Of a stretch of 64,000 nucleotides of DNA, positions 10,558-19,445 are shown in pieces. Made by a program: the position numbers and the translations under genes. Numbering within the stretch: position 1 is the first letter of the stretch; every line of letters starts with the position of its first letter. The notes below the pieces were generated by a model. The model was not told the DNA's origin, searched no databases, and saw nothing but the letters and a program-made list of their open reading frames with translations. The stretch lies in contig NZ_OX336253.1 of assembly GCF_946902045.1 (NCBI RefSeq), forward strand, positions 434,001 through 498,000. Reading direction: 5' to 3'. The stretch comes from Neisseria sp. Marseille-Q5346 (lineage in GTDB: Bacteria; Pseudomonadota; Gammaproteobacteria; Burkholderiales; Neisseriaceae).

Positions 10558-11121
10558 TTATTTGATGCTGACTTTACGGATAATCACGGCTTCGGTTGGA
10601 ACGTCTTGATGATAGCCGCGTGTCGCTGTTTTCACTTTGCTGATTTTACGAACCACATCCATACCGGAAGTGACTTTACCGAAAACGGCATAGCCGTAGC
10701 CTTGAGGGGTTTTGCTTTTGAAATTCAAAAAGTCGTTGTTGGCTGTATTGATAAAGAACTGGCTGGTTGCGGAATTTGGATCGCCGGTACGCGCCATGGC
10801 GATGGTGCCGACGTTATTTTTCAAGCCGTTGTATGCTTCATTAGTGATGGCTTTATCGGTAGATTTTTGTACCATATTCTCGGTAAATCCGCCGCCTTGA
10901 ATCATAAAATTGTCGATAACGCGGTGGAAAATCGTGTTGTCGTAAAAACCTTTTTTGGCGTAATTGACAAAGTTTGCCACGGTTTTCGGCGCTTTGACTT
11001 CATCCAGCTCCAGTTGGATGTTGCCCATATTGGTTTCAATCACGGCATGGGTAACCGCTTGCGCTTGCACGGAAAGTGAGAGTGCAAGGGCGCACAAGGT
11101 CAGTTTGATGGATTTTTTCAT
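10558..11121 (-). CDS. ppiA: periplasmic peptidyl-prolyl cis-trans isomerase (cyclophilin A type)
   Basis: This 187-residue cyclophilin has a cleavable signal peptide ([22 protein letters not shown]). The fold is intact, with [14 protein letters not shown] carrying the catalytic Arg, [19 protein letters not shown], and the C-terminal [11 protein letters not shown]. It catalyses proline isomerisation during folding of exported proteins. It is a single gene with a DUS terminator downstream. Upstream is AT-rich with a second DUS pair separating it from the TonB receptor. Confidence 0.93.
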   Translation of the reverse strand: MKKSIKLTLCALALSLSVQAQAVTHAVIETNMGNIQLELDEVKAPKTVANFVNYAKKGFYDNTIFHRVIDNFMIQGGGFTENMVQKSTDKAITNEAYNGLKNNVGTIAMARTGDPNSATSQFFINTANNDFLNFKSKTPQGYGYAVFGKVTSGMDVVRKISKVKTATRGYHQDVPTEAVIIRKVSIK

Positions 11122-11231
11122 ATGTCTTCTCGAATGATGTATTGTGAAAATGGAATATTAACCTTGTTTCGCGTGAAATCCATAAAAAACATGTAAGATT
11201 TTTCAAGCAAAAAACATAAGGCAATCAAATT

Positions 11232-11294
11232 AGGCCGTCTGAAAAGGGATAAAAACCAAATTCTTGCTTTTTATCATTCCTTTTCAGACGGCCT
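11232..11294. terminator. inverted AG-DUS pair after the TonB receptor
   Basis: AGGCCGTCTGAAAAGG and its complement flank a loop of about 30 bases. It lies between the receptor stop and the cyclophilin promoter region. Confidence 0.7.
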
Positions 11295-11320
11295 GCTATT
11301 ACGGTCAAACCGAAATCAGA

Positions 11321-13624
11321 TTAGAAATCCAATTCCGCTTTCAGCCAATAAGTGCGCGGCATACCGACGACGGCGAAGCTGCGGTCGTATTGGCCGCGTT
11401 GCACCTGCCAGTAGTTTTTGTTGAACAGGTTTTCTACCGAGCTGCTGACGGTCAGGGTGTTTTTGCCGAGCTTGGTTTTGTAGCGCGCGCCTACGTCAAC
11501 CAAAGTGTAGGATGGGAAGGCGTATTGTTTTTGCGTGTCTTGGTAAGACTTGCCGAAATACGAAACATTGCTACTCAAGGTCAAGCCTTTGGCAAACGGG
11601 GTGTCCCATTCAACGCCTGCTTTGGCAATCACGCGCGGGTTGGCGACTTGTACGCCGTTAACCAGCATATCGCGTGAATTTGGGTAGTCTTTCACGGTCG
11701 ATTGCAGATACATCAGACCCAAAGTCGGACGCAAAGTATTGTTGAGCAAGTTCGCGTAGGTGTTGAACTCGATACCGCGACTGCGTTCCATGCCTTGTTC
11801 GTCTCCGGCCGCGCCGCCTTGGGCTTTATAGTGGGCAAAATCAGAATTGTTGCCATAGGTCAGCGTTGTTGTTGTTACCCCATTTATTGTCTTGGTGGTT
11901 GTCTGACCGCGCCAGTAGCCCGGACGTTTGATTTGGAACGCGTTCAACGTGGTCACGAAATTACCCCAGTTTTTGCGCACACCGACTTCAAACTGACGGC
12001 TGACACGAGGTTTGGACATGGTGGTATGGCCGTCATCATCGGTTTTGATGTCGGCAGGCTCCAAGTCTTCCATGTAGTTGCCGTACACGACCAAGTCAGG
12101 TTGCGGTACCCATGCAGCCATCAGCATCGGGCTGAAGCGTTTGGAATCTCCGCTTTGACCTTCTTTTTTATTGGTGTATTCAACTGCTTGGAAACGTCCG
12201 CCCAGCGTCAGGCGGTATTTATTGTCGGCAAAGCCCAAGGTGTCGGACAAAGCCAGGCTGTTGACTTTGATATTGGCATCCAAGTTGGCAGAGTTCGCCC
12301 ATGAGTTTGGATAGTCAGCTCTAAATGATGCCAATTTACTCTCAATATTTTCGTTTGCTTTTACTTCTACCTTGCTTTTACCGGCTGCACTACCATTGAT
12401 CGTTGCACGTTGACGGATAATGCGGTCAAAAGCAGTACTCCAGTTATGCGTTACCGGGCCGGTTTCAAATTCGCCGCGCGCGGATAAATTCATACTCAAA
12501 GTACGGAAATATTGGTCGGTCAGGCGTGCCGTACCTGTGTGGTATTGGTTGGCACTTGAGCAAGTTGCGATTTGGCTGCTTGCGCCATCTTTGCCGCAAA
12601 TAGTTGGAGAAATCAGCGTGCCGTAATAACGCGCCTTGTTGTAACCGATACCGCCTGTAATCTGTGCATTGTCAAACGCATCCCATTCGAAAGTCAGCAT
12701 ATTGGTTTGACCGACGGTATTTTGCCAGTTCCAGCTTGGCAACAGATTTGTTTTGCCATCCGGTGCATCGAACAAACGACCATCAGCGTTTTGGATGTCC
12801 TGCATACGCGCGCGGCCGCCATTGGTTTTGCGTTTCGCGTAGATGGAATCGAACGCCACGCGCAGTTTTTCGCCGCGATAATCGGCATTCAATGCAAATT
12901 CTTTGTTGTCTTCGCTGTAACCGTGGCGCGGGGTGTCGCCGTGGCGCAGTTTGCCGTTGGCACGCACGCCGAATTCTTTGTTTTCGCCGAAGCGTTGACC
13001 CAAGTCGAACGTACCTTGGGCGCGGTTGTTGCTGAACCAGCCCAAACCGATTTTGCGGTTGCCTTCGTCGGCGGCTTTTTTGGTTTCGATGTTGACGGAA
13101 CCGGATACCGCGCCTTCAGGGTCCATGCCGTTTACGGCAGTGGATGCGCCTTTAATCAGTTGCGCGGAGCCGACTTGCACGCTGGCCGTACCTTGTGTGC
13201 CGTACATACCGGCCAAGCCGTTGACGCTGAATTGGCGCGCATCAAGTTGATAACCGCGGAAATACAGGCCAGTCAAGGTGTTGCTTTCACCGCCGAACTG
13301 CCAAGTCGAAGCGTCTTTTTTCGCTACGGCATCTACCAAAGTACGCGCTTCGGTATTGTTAAGGGCTTTTTCGTCGTAATTGACCACAGTAATCGGAGCG
13401 GTAAAGGCATTCGCTTTACCTAACACACCCAAATTCACACGGTCGCGCATATCGCCGTCGCTGGCAATAGAATAGGAGCGTGCGGCCTTCACGCGTTTGG
13501 CGTCGGCATGGACTTTGACTTCCTGCACTTCTGCATATGCTTCGGGAGCAGAAGTGGCTTCATCGGCGGCGTAGGCGAATGCGCTTGCAACCACAAGCGG
13601 CATCAGGGCTAATTTGCTGTTCAT
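11321..13624 (-). CDS. TonB-dependent siderophore receptor (FhuA/FoxA-like)
   Basis: This 767-residue outer-membrane receptor has a signal peptide ending near AYA (19). A TonB-box-like region follows (EVQEVKVHADA), then a plug domain: LVDAVAKKDASTWQFGG, LYFRGYQLDARQFSVNGLAGM, and IKGASTAVNGMDPEGAVSGSVNIETKKA. The 22-strand barrel ends in the outer-membrane signature with terminal Phe (WLKAELDF). The plug style fits ferric-hydroxamate and similar siderophore receptors, but the ligand cannot be read from sequence. It is divergent from the SbmA-like ABC transporter, sharing an AT-rich 240-base promoter region. Confidence 0.88.
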   Translation of the reverse strand: MNSKLALMPLVVASAFAYAADEATSAPEAYAEVQEVKVHADAKRVKAARSYSIASDGDMRDRVNLGVLGKANAFTAPITVVNYDEKALNNTEARTLVDAVAKKDASTWQFGGESNTLTGLYFRGYQLDARQFSVNGLAGMYGTQGTASVQVGSAQLIKGASTAVNGMDPEGAVSGSVNIETKKAADEGNRKIGLGWFSNNRAQGTFDLGQRFGENKEFGVRANGKLRHGDTPRHGYSEDNKEFALNADYRGEKLRVAFDSIYAKRKTNGGRARMQDIQNADGRLFDAPDGKTNLLPSWNWQNTVGQTNMLTFEWDAFDNAQITGGIGYNKARYYGTLISPTICGKDGASSQIATCSSANQYHTGTARLTDQYFRTLSMNLSARGEFETGPVTHNWSTAFDRIIRQRATINGSAAGKSKVEVKANENIESKLASFRADYPNSWANSANLDANIKVNSLALSDTLGFADNKYRLTLGGRFQAVEYTNKKEGQSGDSKRFSPMLMAAWVPQPDLVVYGNYMEDLEPADIKTDDDGHTTMSKPRVSRQFEVGVRKNWGNFVTTLNAFQIKRPGYWRGQTTTKTINGVTTTTLTYGNNSDFAHYKAQGGAAGDEQGMERSRGIEFNTYANLLNNTLRPTLGLMYLQSTVKDYPNSRDMLVNGVQVANPRVIAKAGVEWDTPFAKGLTLSSNVSYFGKSYQDTQKQYAFPSYTLVDVGARYKTKLGKNTLTVSSSVENLFNKNYWQVQRGQYDRSFAVVGMPRTYWLKAELDF

Positions 13625-13644
13625 AAAATACCTTCTGGTTTGAA

Positions 13645-13665
13645 ATATTAATAATTCTTATTTCT
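13645..13665 (-). promoter_or_regulatory. possible Fur box upstream of the siderophore receptor
   Basis: The AT-rich sequence ATTAATAATTCTTATTT, about 25-40 bases before the start codon, has the alternating TAAT/ATTA pattern of Fur sites. The match to GATAATGATAATCATTATC is partial. The assignment leans on the gene type. Confidence 0.3.
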
Positions 13666-13862
13666 TATATCGAGTAAAAAATTACAAAGTAATTTGGTTT
13701 TGCGATTATATTTGATAAGATTTCTGCTTTCCACAAAAACAAATAAGAACCGTTTGTAAATACAAAAATACAACAGTTCAGAAAACTATTATTACAGTTA
13801 CCATAGTCAAATAAATTTGCCGTCCTTTCAGACGGCCTTTACTTCCTTTCAGAGAACACCCC

Positions 13863-15629
13863 ATGCAAAAATGGCAAATCGAGCTTTATTCCACGCCGTC
13901 TTGGCTATTGCAGACCTTATTGATGGTCGCTGCAGCCTCGGCGGTAATTCTGTTTTTTGCACGCAACACACGCTTCGGGCGCGAGTTTAGCTATATCCTG
14001 CGGCTGTGTCTGACGCCGAAAAGTGCAGTTAAAGTATTGCTGCTGATTACGGCGATGATTACGCTGCTGCTGACCGAAGTGCGGTTGAATGTTTTGAGTA
14101 CCTTTATGTCCAAAGGGCTTTACGACTCGATGCAGGATTTGAATGCCTCCGCGTTTTGGATGTTTGCAGCGATGAATGCGGGCGTGGTGTTGATACGGGC
14201 GTTTAACAACGTCGTCAACGACTTTCTCGATCAAGGCTTGGCGATTAAATGGTCGGAGCGGCTCAATGAAGTTTTGACTTCACGCTGGCTTGCCGACAAA
14301 AACTACTACCGCCTGCAAATGCGCCGTCATGCGCCAGACAATATCGACCAGCGTATCCAACAAGATGCGCAGGATTTCATCGCCTCGACCATAGAATTTG
14401 TGCGCGGCATGGTCAATTCGGTCGTTACCTCGCTGGAATTTGCCGTTGTTTTATGGGGTTTGGCGGGCATCCTGACCGTGTTCGGTTTCGACATTCCGCA
14501 CGGCATCGTTTGGTTTGTCTATATGTTTGTGATTTTGGCGACCTTTATCGCCATGTGGATAGGCAACCCGTTGATTCGTTACAACTATGAAAACGAAAAG
14601 CTCAACGGCGACTACCGTTATTCCCTTATCCGCGTGCGCGACCACGCCGAAAGCGTGGCGTTTTACAGCGGTGAAAAACACGAACATGACCAGCTTTCCG
14701 ACCGTTTTAAAGCCATTATCCGCAACCGTTGGCGCATTGCGCGGCAAAGCGTCTGCCTGAGCGGCTTTAACGATATGTTCACCAACGGCATCAAACTCTT
14801 CCCGATTATTTTGCAAGCTCCGCGCCTGTTTGCCGGACAAATCAAAATCGGCGACATCCAGCAGACCGTCCAAGCTTTCGCACGACTGCAAAACGCGCTG
14901 TCTTTCTTTCGAATGTTCTACAACAAATTCACCGCCTACCGCGCCCGATTGGAACGTCTGTACGGCTTTTTGCTGAGTACGGAAGAAAGACACACCGCAC
15001 GACAACCCGACCTTACCGAAGTTTCAGACGGCCTAATCTTAGAAAACGTTGCCCTATACCGCCACAACGGCGAAGTTTTATTAGACGGTATCAATATCAA
15101 CCTCAAAAGCGGTAATTCCCTGCTGATACGCGGCCCGAGCGGTTGCGGCAAAACCTCGCTGCTGCGCGCGCTGGCTGGGCTTTGGCCGTTTGGCAGCAGC
15201 GGCAAAGTCAGCCATCCGCCGCATCAAGACATCCTCTTCCTACCGCAACGCCCGTACACGGCACAAGGCAGCCTGCGCGACGCGATTTGTTATCCCGACA
15301 TCGACAAACAGCATCCCGAGTTAGCCGAAGCCATGAATACTTGTCGATTAGGTTATCTGGTCGATAAATTAGATAAAACCGATGACTGGCAACACAAACT
15401 CTCCCCGGGCGAACTGCAACGCGTCGCCTTCGTCCGCGCCCTACTCTCGCAGCCCAAAGTTATCCTGCTTGACGAAGCCACCGCTGCCTTGGACGAACCG
15501 ACCGAAGCCCTGCTCTACCGCGCCTTAAAGCAAAAACTACCCGACAGCATCATCATCAGTATCGGCCACCGCAGCACGCTCAACGAATTTCATGATTTAT
15601 GCCTCGATGTCGGTCATGTACAATGCTGA
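13863..15629 (+). CDS. SbmA/BacA/YddA-like ABC transporter (fused permease-ATPase)
   Basis: This 588-residue half-transporter has an N-terminal membrane domain of the ABC_membrane_2 type (segments near 15-35, 55-80, 95-120, 185-215 and 220-245). A C-terminal nucleotide-binding domain follows. Walker A is RGPSGCGKTSLLRALAGLWP, the signature LSPGELQRVAFVRAL, Walker B VILLDEATAALDEP, and the H-loop SIGHR. Relatives import or export peptides, cobalamin-like compounds or siderophores. It is divergent from a TonB siderophore receptor, which suggests a role in iron-siderophore traffic; that is inference. A DUS pair follows. Confidence 0.85.
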   Translation: MQKWQIELYSTPSWLLQTLLMVAAASAVILFFARNTRFGREFSYILRLCLTPKSAVKVLLLITAMITLLLTEVRLNVLSTFMSKGLYDSMQDLNASAFWMFAAMNAGVVLIRAFNNVVNDFLDQGLAIKWSERLNEVLTSRWLADKNYYRLQMRRHAPDNIDQRIQQDAQDFIASTIEFVRGMVNSVVTSLEFAVVLWGLAGILTVFGFDIPHGIVWFVYMFVILATFIAMWIGNPLIRYNYENEKLNGDYRYSLIRVRDHAESVAFYSGEKHEHDQLSDRFKAIIRNRWRIARQSVCLSGFNDMFTNGIKLFPIILQAPRLFAGQIKIGDIQQTVQAFARLQNALSFFRMFYNKFTAYRARLERLYGFLLSTEERHTARQPDLTEVSDGLILENVALYRHNGEVLLDGININLKSGNSLLIRGPSGCGKTSLLRALAGLWPFGSSGKVSHPPHQDILFLPQRPYTAQGSLRDAICYPDIDKQHPELAEAMNTCRLGYLVDKLDKTDDWQHKLSPGELQRVAFVRALLSQPKVILLDEATAALDEPTEALLYRALKQKLPDSIIISIGHRSTLNEFHDLCLDVGHVQC

Positions 15630-15644
15630 ATTAATGGCATATAA

Positions 15645-15710
15645 AAGGCCGTCTGAAACAGTGAAAAACGAAATCAAACGATTTTGTCATCGCCGTTTCA
15701 GACGGCCTTT
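15645..15710. terminator. inverted AG-DUS pair after the SbmA-like gene
   Basis: The DUS arms sit at both ends of a stem that continues inward (GAAAC / GTTTC), with an AAATC/GATTT inner repeat in the loop. It is followed by a T-run. Confidence 0.75.
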
Positions 15711-15775
15711 TCAAACGCCATGGCAGGTTTATTTGCTATACTCTGCATTGTGTTAACGTCGTCTAAAAAATATTT

Positions 15776-16501
15776 ATGAAAACCCTGGCCCTTATTCCAC
15801 ATTACAACCACCCGACCACCATCAGCCACGTTGCCCAAACCATGCGTGGCTTCGGTTTAAACGTTTTAATTGTAGACGACGGTTCACGCGAAGAATGCAA
15901 ACCTGTATTGCAGGCTTTGGCTTCAGACGGCATTGATGTCCTTTACCGTCCCATCAACGGCGGCAAAGGCGCAGCGGTCAAAACCGGCTTGGAATACGCT
16001 CAAGAACATGGCTATACCCACGTCTTGCAGGTCGATGCAGACGGCCAACACTGCTTGAGCGACACGCCCAAACTCCTCGCAGCAGCAGAACAAAATCCCG
16101 AAGCCGTTGTTTGCGGCTGGCCGCAATACGGCGATGATGCGCCCAAAGCACGGCTTTACGGACGCAAAATTACCGATTTTTGGAATATGCTGCACACTTG
16201 GTCATGCGACATCAAAGACGGCATGTGCGGCTTCCGTCTCTATCCGCTTGCACCCGCGCTATCCGTCGCTCGCGAAGAAACCGTAGGCGACCGTATGGAC
16301 TTCGATACGGAAATCCTTATCCGCCTCTACTGGCGCGATGTCAAACCGGTTTGGATTAAAACGCCCGTCCAATACGCCGCCGACGGCGTGTCCCATTTCG
16401 ATGCCTTTGCCGACAATGTTCGCATCAGCAAAATGCACACACGGCTGTTTTTCGGTATGTTGAAACACCGATTGGGTAAAGTTTTCGGAAAGGCCGTCTG
16501 A
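15776..16501 (+). CDS. family 2 glycosyltransferase
   Basis: This 241-residue GT-A glycosyltransferase has IPHYNHPTTISHV at the N-terminus, nucleotide-binding VLIVDDGS at about 34-41, GGKGAAVKTGL, and the metal-binding DADGQH at about 87-92. It is of the polyprenyl-phosphate-sugar-synthase-like type. It is the first gene of a tight trio with an LpxL-like acyltransferase (four bases downstream) and a hot-dog thioesterase. The same three activities sit together in aryl-polyene pigment clusters, so it may glycosylate or tailor a lipid product. The last codons and stop (K-A-V-stop) are a DUS. Confidence 0.85.
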   Translation: MKTLALIPHYNHPTTISHVAQTMRGFGLNVLIVDDGSREECKPVLQALASDGIDVLYRPINGGKGAAVKTGLEYAQEHGYTHVLQVDADGQHCLSDTPKLLAAAEQNPEAVVCGWPQYGDDAPKARLYGRKITDFWNMLHTWSCDIKDGMCGFRLYPLAPALSVAREETVGDRMDFDTEILIRLYWRDVKPVWIKTPVQYAADGVSHFDAFADNVRISKMHTRLFFGMLKHRLGKVFGKAV

Positions 16502-16505
16502 AACC

Positions 16506-17435
16506 ATGACCGACAATAAACAAACCCATTGGGCGGCGCAGCCCGAACGCGGCAGCCGCCTGTTTCTCGCTCTGACCACACTGATGGTGCGCTATCTGCC
16601 GGCTTTTTTCATGAGGCCGTGCATTTGGTTTGTGGTGCTGTATTTTTATGCAACCGCGCCCAAACCGCGCCGTCATGTCTTACGCTATCAAACCCGTCTT
16701 CAGACGGCCTTTCCCCATACCGTCCTGCCGAAACACAGCGTATTCAAACAATTCATCGCATTTGGCGAAGCGGTTTGCGACCGTTTTGCCGTGTGGCAAC
16801 GCAAAATCCGTTATGAAGATTTGGTGATTGAAGATCCGGACGATATCTATTCGCAAGTCAAGCGTAACGAACGCGGCCAGATTTTTGCCTGTTCGCACTT
16901 GGGCAATACCGAAGTTTGCCGTGCGCTGGTGTCGCACCATAAAAATTTCAGACTCAATGTATTGGTACACAGCAAACACGCGCAGGCATTTAACGAGGCA
17001 TTGCAAAAAGCCGGCGCAGAACATATCCGCCTGATTCAGGTGACAGATTTGGACACCACCCTGATGATGGAATTGAACCGCCGTATCGAAGACGGCGAAT
17101 GGATTGCCATCGCGGCCGACCGTGTGCCTGTACGTGGCGAGAAAACCGCCGACATTAATTTCTTAGGTCACACAGCCCCTATGCCGCAAGGCGCATGGCT
17201 ATTGGCTTCGCTTTTAAAAACGCAGGTAAACACGCTGTTTTGCGTCAAACAAAACGGCCGCTATCATTTAAAACTGCGCCGCTTTACCGATACTTCCAGC
17301 TGGAAACGTGGTAACCGCGAGGCTGCCGTCAAAGACGCAATGCAGGGTTTTGCCGACATTCTGGCGCAAGAATGTGCGCAAAATCCGCTACAATGGTTCA
17401 ATTTTTATGATTTTTGGGGCGAAGACGCCGTCTGA
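16506..17435 (+). CDS. LpxL/HtrB-like lipid acyltransferase
   Basis: This 309-residue protein of the lipid A biosynthesis acyltransferase family has the HxxxxE active-site motif in CSHLGNTEVCR. AADRVPVRGEKTADINFLG and PQGAWLLASLL downstream are also typical. The N-terminus has the WAAQPERGSRLFL pattern seen in acyltransferases of aryl-polyene clusters rather than of LpxL proper. Hydrophobic segments at about 20-50 anchor it in the inner membrane. It starts four bases after the glycosyltransferase stop, and a DUS (GCCGTCTGA) provides its own stop. Confidence 0.85.
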   Translation: MTDNKQTHWAAQPERGSRLFLALTTLMVRYLPAFFMRPCIWFVVLYFYATAPKPRRHVLRYQTRLQTAFPHTVLPKHSVFKQFIAFGEAVCDRFAVWQRKIRYEDLVIEDPDDIYSQVKRNERGQIFACSHLGNTEVCRALVSHHKNFRLNVLVHSKHAQAFNEALQKAGAEHIRLIQVTDLDTTLMMELNRRIEDGEWIAIAADRVPVRGEKTADINFLGHTAPMPQGAWLLASLLKTQVNTLFCVKQNGRYHLKLRRFTDTSSWKRGNREAAVKDAMQGFADILAQECAQNPLQWFNFYDFWGEDAV

Positions 17436-17461
17436 AACCATCACACTTACTCTTTTAAACC

Positions 17462-17899
17462 ATGAAAAAACACATCTACTGCCAACACAGCTTTGAAACC
17501 GAAGTTCCTTTTTTTGACGTAGATGCCATGCACATCGTGTGGCACGGCAACTATGTCAAATACCTTGAAACTGCACGTTGTGCTTTTTTGTCTTCCATCG
17601 GTTACGACTACAACGAAATGGGACGGCAGGGGTACAGCTGGCCTATTGTGCAGATGAACCTCAAATACATCCGCCCTGCCCGTTTCGGCCAAAAAATCCG
17701 CGTTGATATGGACATTGTCGAGATCGAAAGCTGCCTGCGTATCGATTACACCATTTACGATGCCGAAACCAATGAAAAACTGACTCGCGCTTCAACTACC
17801 CAAGCCGCAGTGTCGCTTTCAGACGGCCTGATGCAGTTTCAAACACCGGACAGCTGGTTGGAAGCAGTAAAAAGACATCCGACATTTAAGGCCGTCTGA
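17462..17899 (+). CDS. hot-dog acyl-CoA/ACP thioesterase (4HBT, YbgC type)
   Basis: This 145-residue thioesterase has the catalytic signature FFDVDAMHIVWHGNYVKYLETAR, the D-x-x-x-x-x-V-x-H-x-N-Y pattern of 4-hydroxybenzoyl-CoA thioesterases. It should hydrolyse an acyl-CoA or acyl-ACP thioester. It completes the glycosyltransferase-acyltransferase-thioesterase trio and starts 26 bases after the acyltransferase. The stop lies in a DUS (C-terminus FKAV). The substrate is unknown. Confidence 0.85.
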   Translation: MKKHIYCQHSFETEVPFFDVDAMHIVWHGNYVKYLETARCAFLSSIGYDYNEMGRQGYSWPIVQMNLKYIRPARFGQKIRVDMDIVEIESCLRIDYTIYDAETNEKLTRASTTQAAVSLSDGLMQFQTPDSWLEAVKRHPTFKAV

Positions 17900-17982
17900 A
17901 AAATTTAGCGATTAAACAACATATTGCCTGCTTATCAGCATTACCCTTTATAATTTTACGTTTCTGTTTCAGACGGCCTTTA
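17888..17982. terminator. widely spaced inverted AG-DUS pair after the trio
   Basis: One arm overlaps the thioesterase stop (about 17888-17899) and the other lies at about 17970-17981. The loop of roughly 70 bases makes it a weaker terminator candidate than the tight pairs. Confidence 0.4.
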
Positions 17983-18002
17983 TCCTCAATCCACACACAC
18001 TT

Positions 18003-19382
18003 ATGCTACTGAACCTCAACCGCTTTGCCTTTCCTGTTTTCTTAAAAGAAACCCGCCTGCTTACCGCCCTCGCCCTGCCTATGCTGTTGGCCCAAGTGGC
18101 GCAAGTGGGTATTGGTTTTGTCGATACGGTGATGGCCGGTGGCGCAGGTAAAGAAGATTTGGCCGCAGTGGCTTTGGGCAGCAGCGCGTTTTCCACAATT
18201 TACATTACCTTTATGGGCGTAATGGCGGCATTGAACCCGATGATTGCCCAGTTGTACGGCGCAGGTAAAACCGAAGAAGTCGGCAAAACAGGAATGCAGG
18301 GCATTTGGTTTGGCTTGTGTTTGGGCGTATTCGGCATGTTGTTGATGTGGGCGATGATAACGCCGTTCCGTCATTGGCTGACATTGAACGATTATGTCGA
18401 AGACACGATGGCGCAATATATGTTCTTTACCAGCTTGGCAATGCCGGCCGCCATGATACACCGCGCCCTGCACGCTTATGCCTCCAGCTTGAACCGCCCG
18501 CGCGTGATTATGTTGGTCAGCTTCGCGGCATTTGTGTTGAATGTGCCACTGAACTATGTGTTCGTTTACGGCAAATTCGGTATGCCTGCTTTGGGCGGCG
18601 CAGGTTGCGGCGTGGCAACGGCGGCGGTATTTTGGTTCAGCGCATTGGCTTTGTGGCTTTATATCGCCAAAGAAAAATTCTTCCGTCCGTTTGGTTTGAC
18701 GGCAAAAATCGGCAAACCCGATTTGACGGCTTTCAAACAGATTTGGAAAATCGGCGCACCCATCGGCTTGTCTTATTTTCTAGAAGCCAGCGCGTTTTCG
18801 TTTATCGTCTTTTTGGTGGCACCATTTGGCGAGGACTATGTCGCCGCGCAACAAGTCGTCATCAGCCTGTCGGGTATTTTGTATATGGTTCCACAAAGCG
18901 TCGGCTCGGCAAGCACGGTACGCGTAGGCTTTTCACTCGGACGACGCGATTTTTTTCGGGCGCGTTATATTTCAGGAGTTTCGCTGGTATTGGGCTGGGT
19001 ACTTGCCACCTGCACCGCGCTGCTCTTGGTCATCTTTCGCTTCCAGTTGGCCGGTATGTACACCAACGATGCGGCAGTATTAGGTATTGCTGCGACCGTT
19101 TTATTTTTTGCCTCCCTATTCCAACTGGCAGATGCCACCCAATGTATCGCTTCATATGCGTTGCGCGGCTATAAAGTGACCAAAATGCCGATGTTCATCC
19201 ATGCCGTGGCTTTCTGGGGTTGCGGCCTGTTGCCCGGCTACCTGCTTGCCTATCATGCCGATATGGGCATTTACGGCTTTTGGACCGCGCTGACCGCTTC
19301 ACTGACGATTGCTGCCATCGCATTGGTATGGTGCCTGGAGCTTTGCAGTAAAGAGATGGTCAAATCACATAAGGCCGTCTGA
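18003..19382 (+). CDS. norM: MATE-family multidrug efflux pump NorM
   Basis: This 459-residue polytopic membrane protein has about 12 hydrophobic segments. It fits the NorM branch of the MATE family: LTALALPMLLAQVAQVGIGFVDTVMAG at the N-terminus, ALNPMIAQLYGAGK, and the second-half VPQSVGSASTVRVGFSLG. These pumps export cationic drugs and dyes using Na+ or H+. The length is typical and there are no disruptions. It lies about 100 bases after the thioesterase gene behind a DUS pair, so it is probably a separate unit. Its stop is again supplied by a DUS. Confidence 0.93.
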   Translation: MLLNLNRFAFPVFLKETRLLTALALPMLLAQVAQVGIGFVDTVMAGGAGKEDLAAVALGSSAFSTIYITFMGVMAALNPMIAQLYGAGKTEEVGKTGMQGIWFGLCLGVFGMLLMWAMITPFRHWLTLNDYVEDTMAQYMFFTSLAMPAAMIHRALHAYASSLNRPRVIMLVSFAAFVLNVPLNYVFVYGKFGMPALGGAGCGVATAAVFWFSALALWLYIAKEKFFRPFGLTAKIGKPDLTAFKQIWKIGAPIGLSYFLEASAFSFIVFLVAPFGEDYVAAQQVVISLSGILYMVPQSVGSASTVRVGFSLGRRDFFRARYISGVSLVLGWVLATCTALLLVIFRFQLAGMYTNDAAVLGIAATVLFFASLFQLADATQCIASYALRGYKVTKMPMFIHAVAFWGCGLLPGYLLAYHADMGIYGFWTALTASLTIAAIALVWCLELCSKEMVKSHKAV

Positions 19383-19445
19383 AATTTCTTTCAGACAACC
19401 TCCATTGATGTTTTATTTATGACTTATTAACTTTTAAGGAAAAAA

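Noticed and set aside
11321..13624. Naming the first TonB receptor fhuA or foxA
   Set aside because: The plug and barrel style fits several hydroxamate and xenosiderophore receptors, and sequence reading alone cannot separate them.
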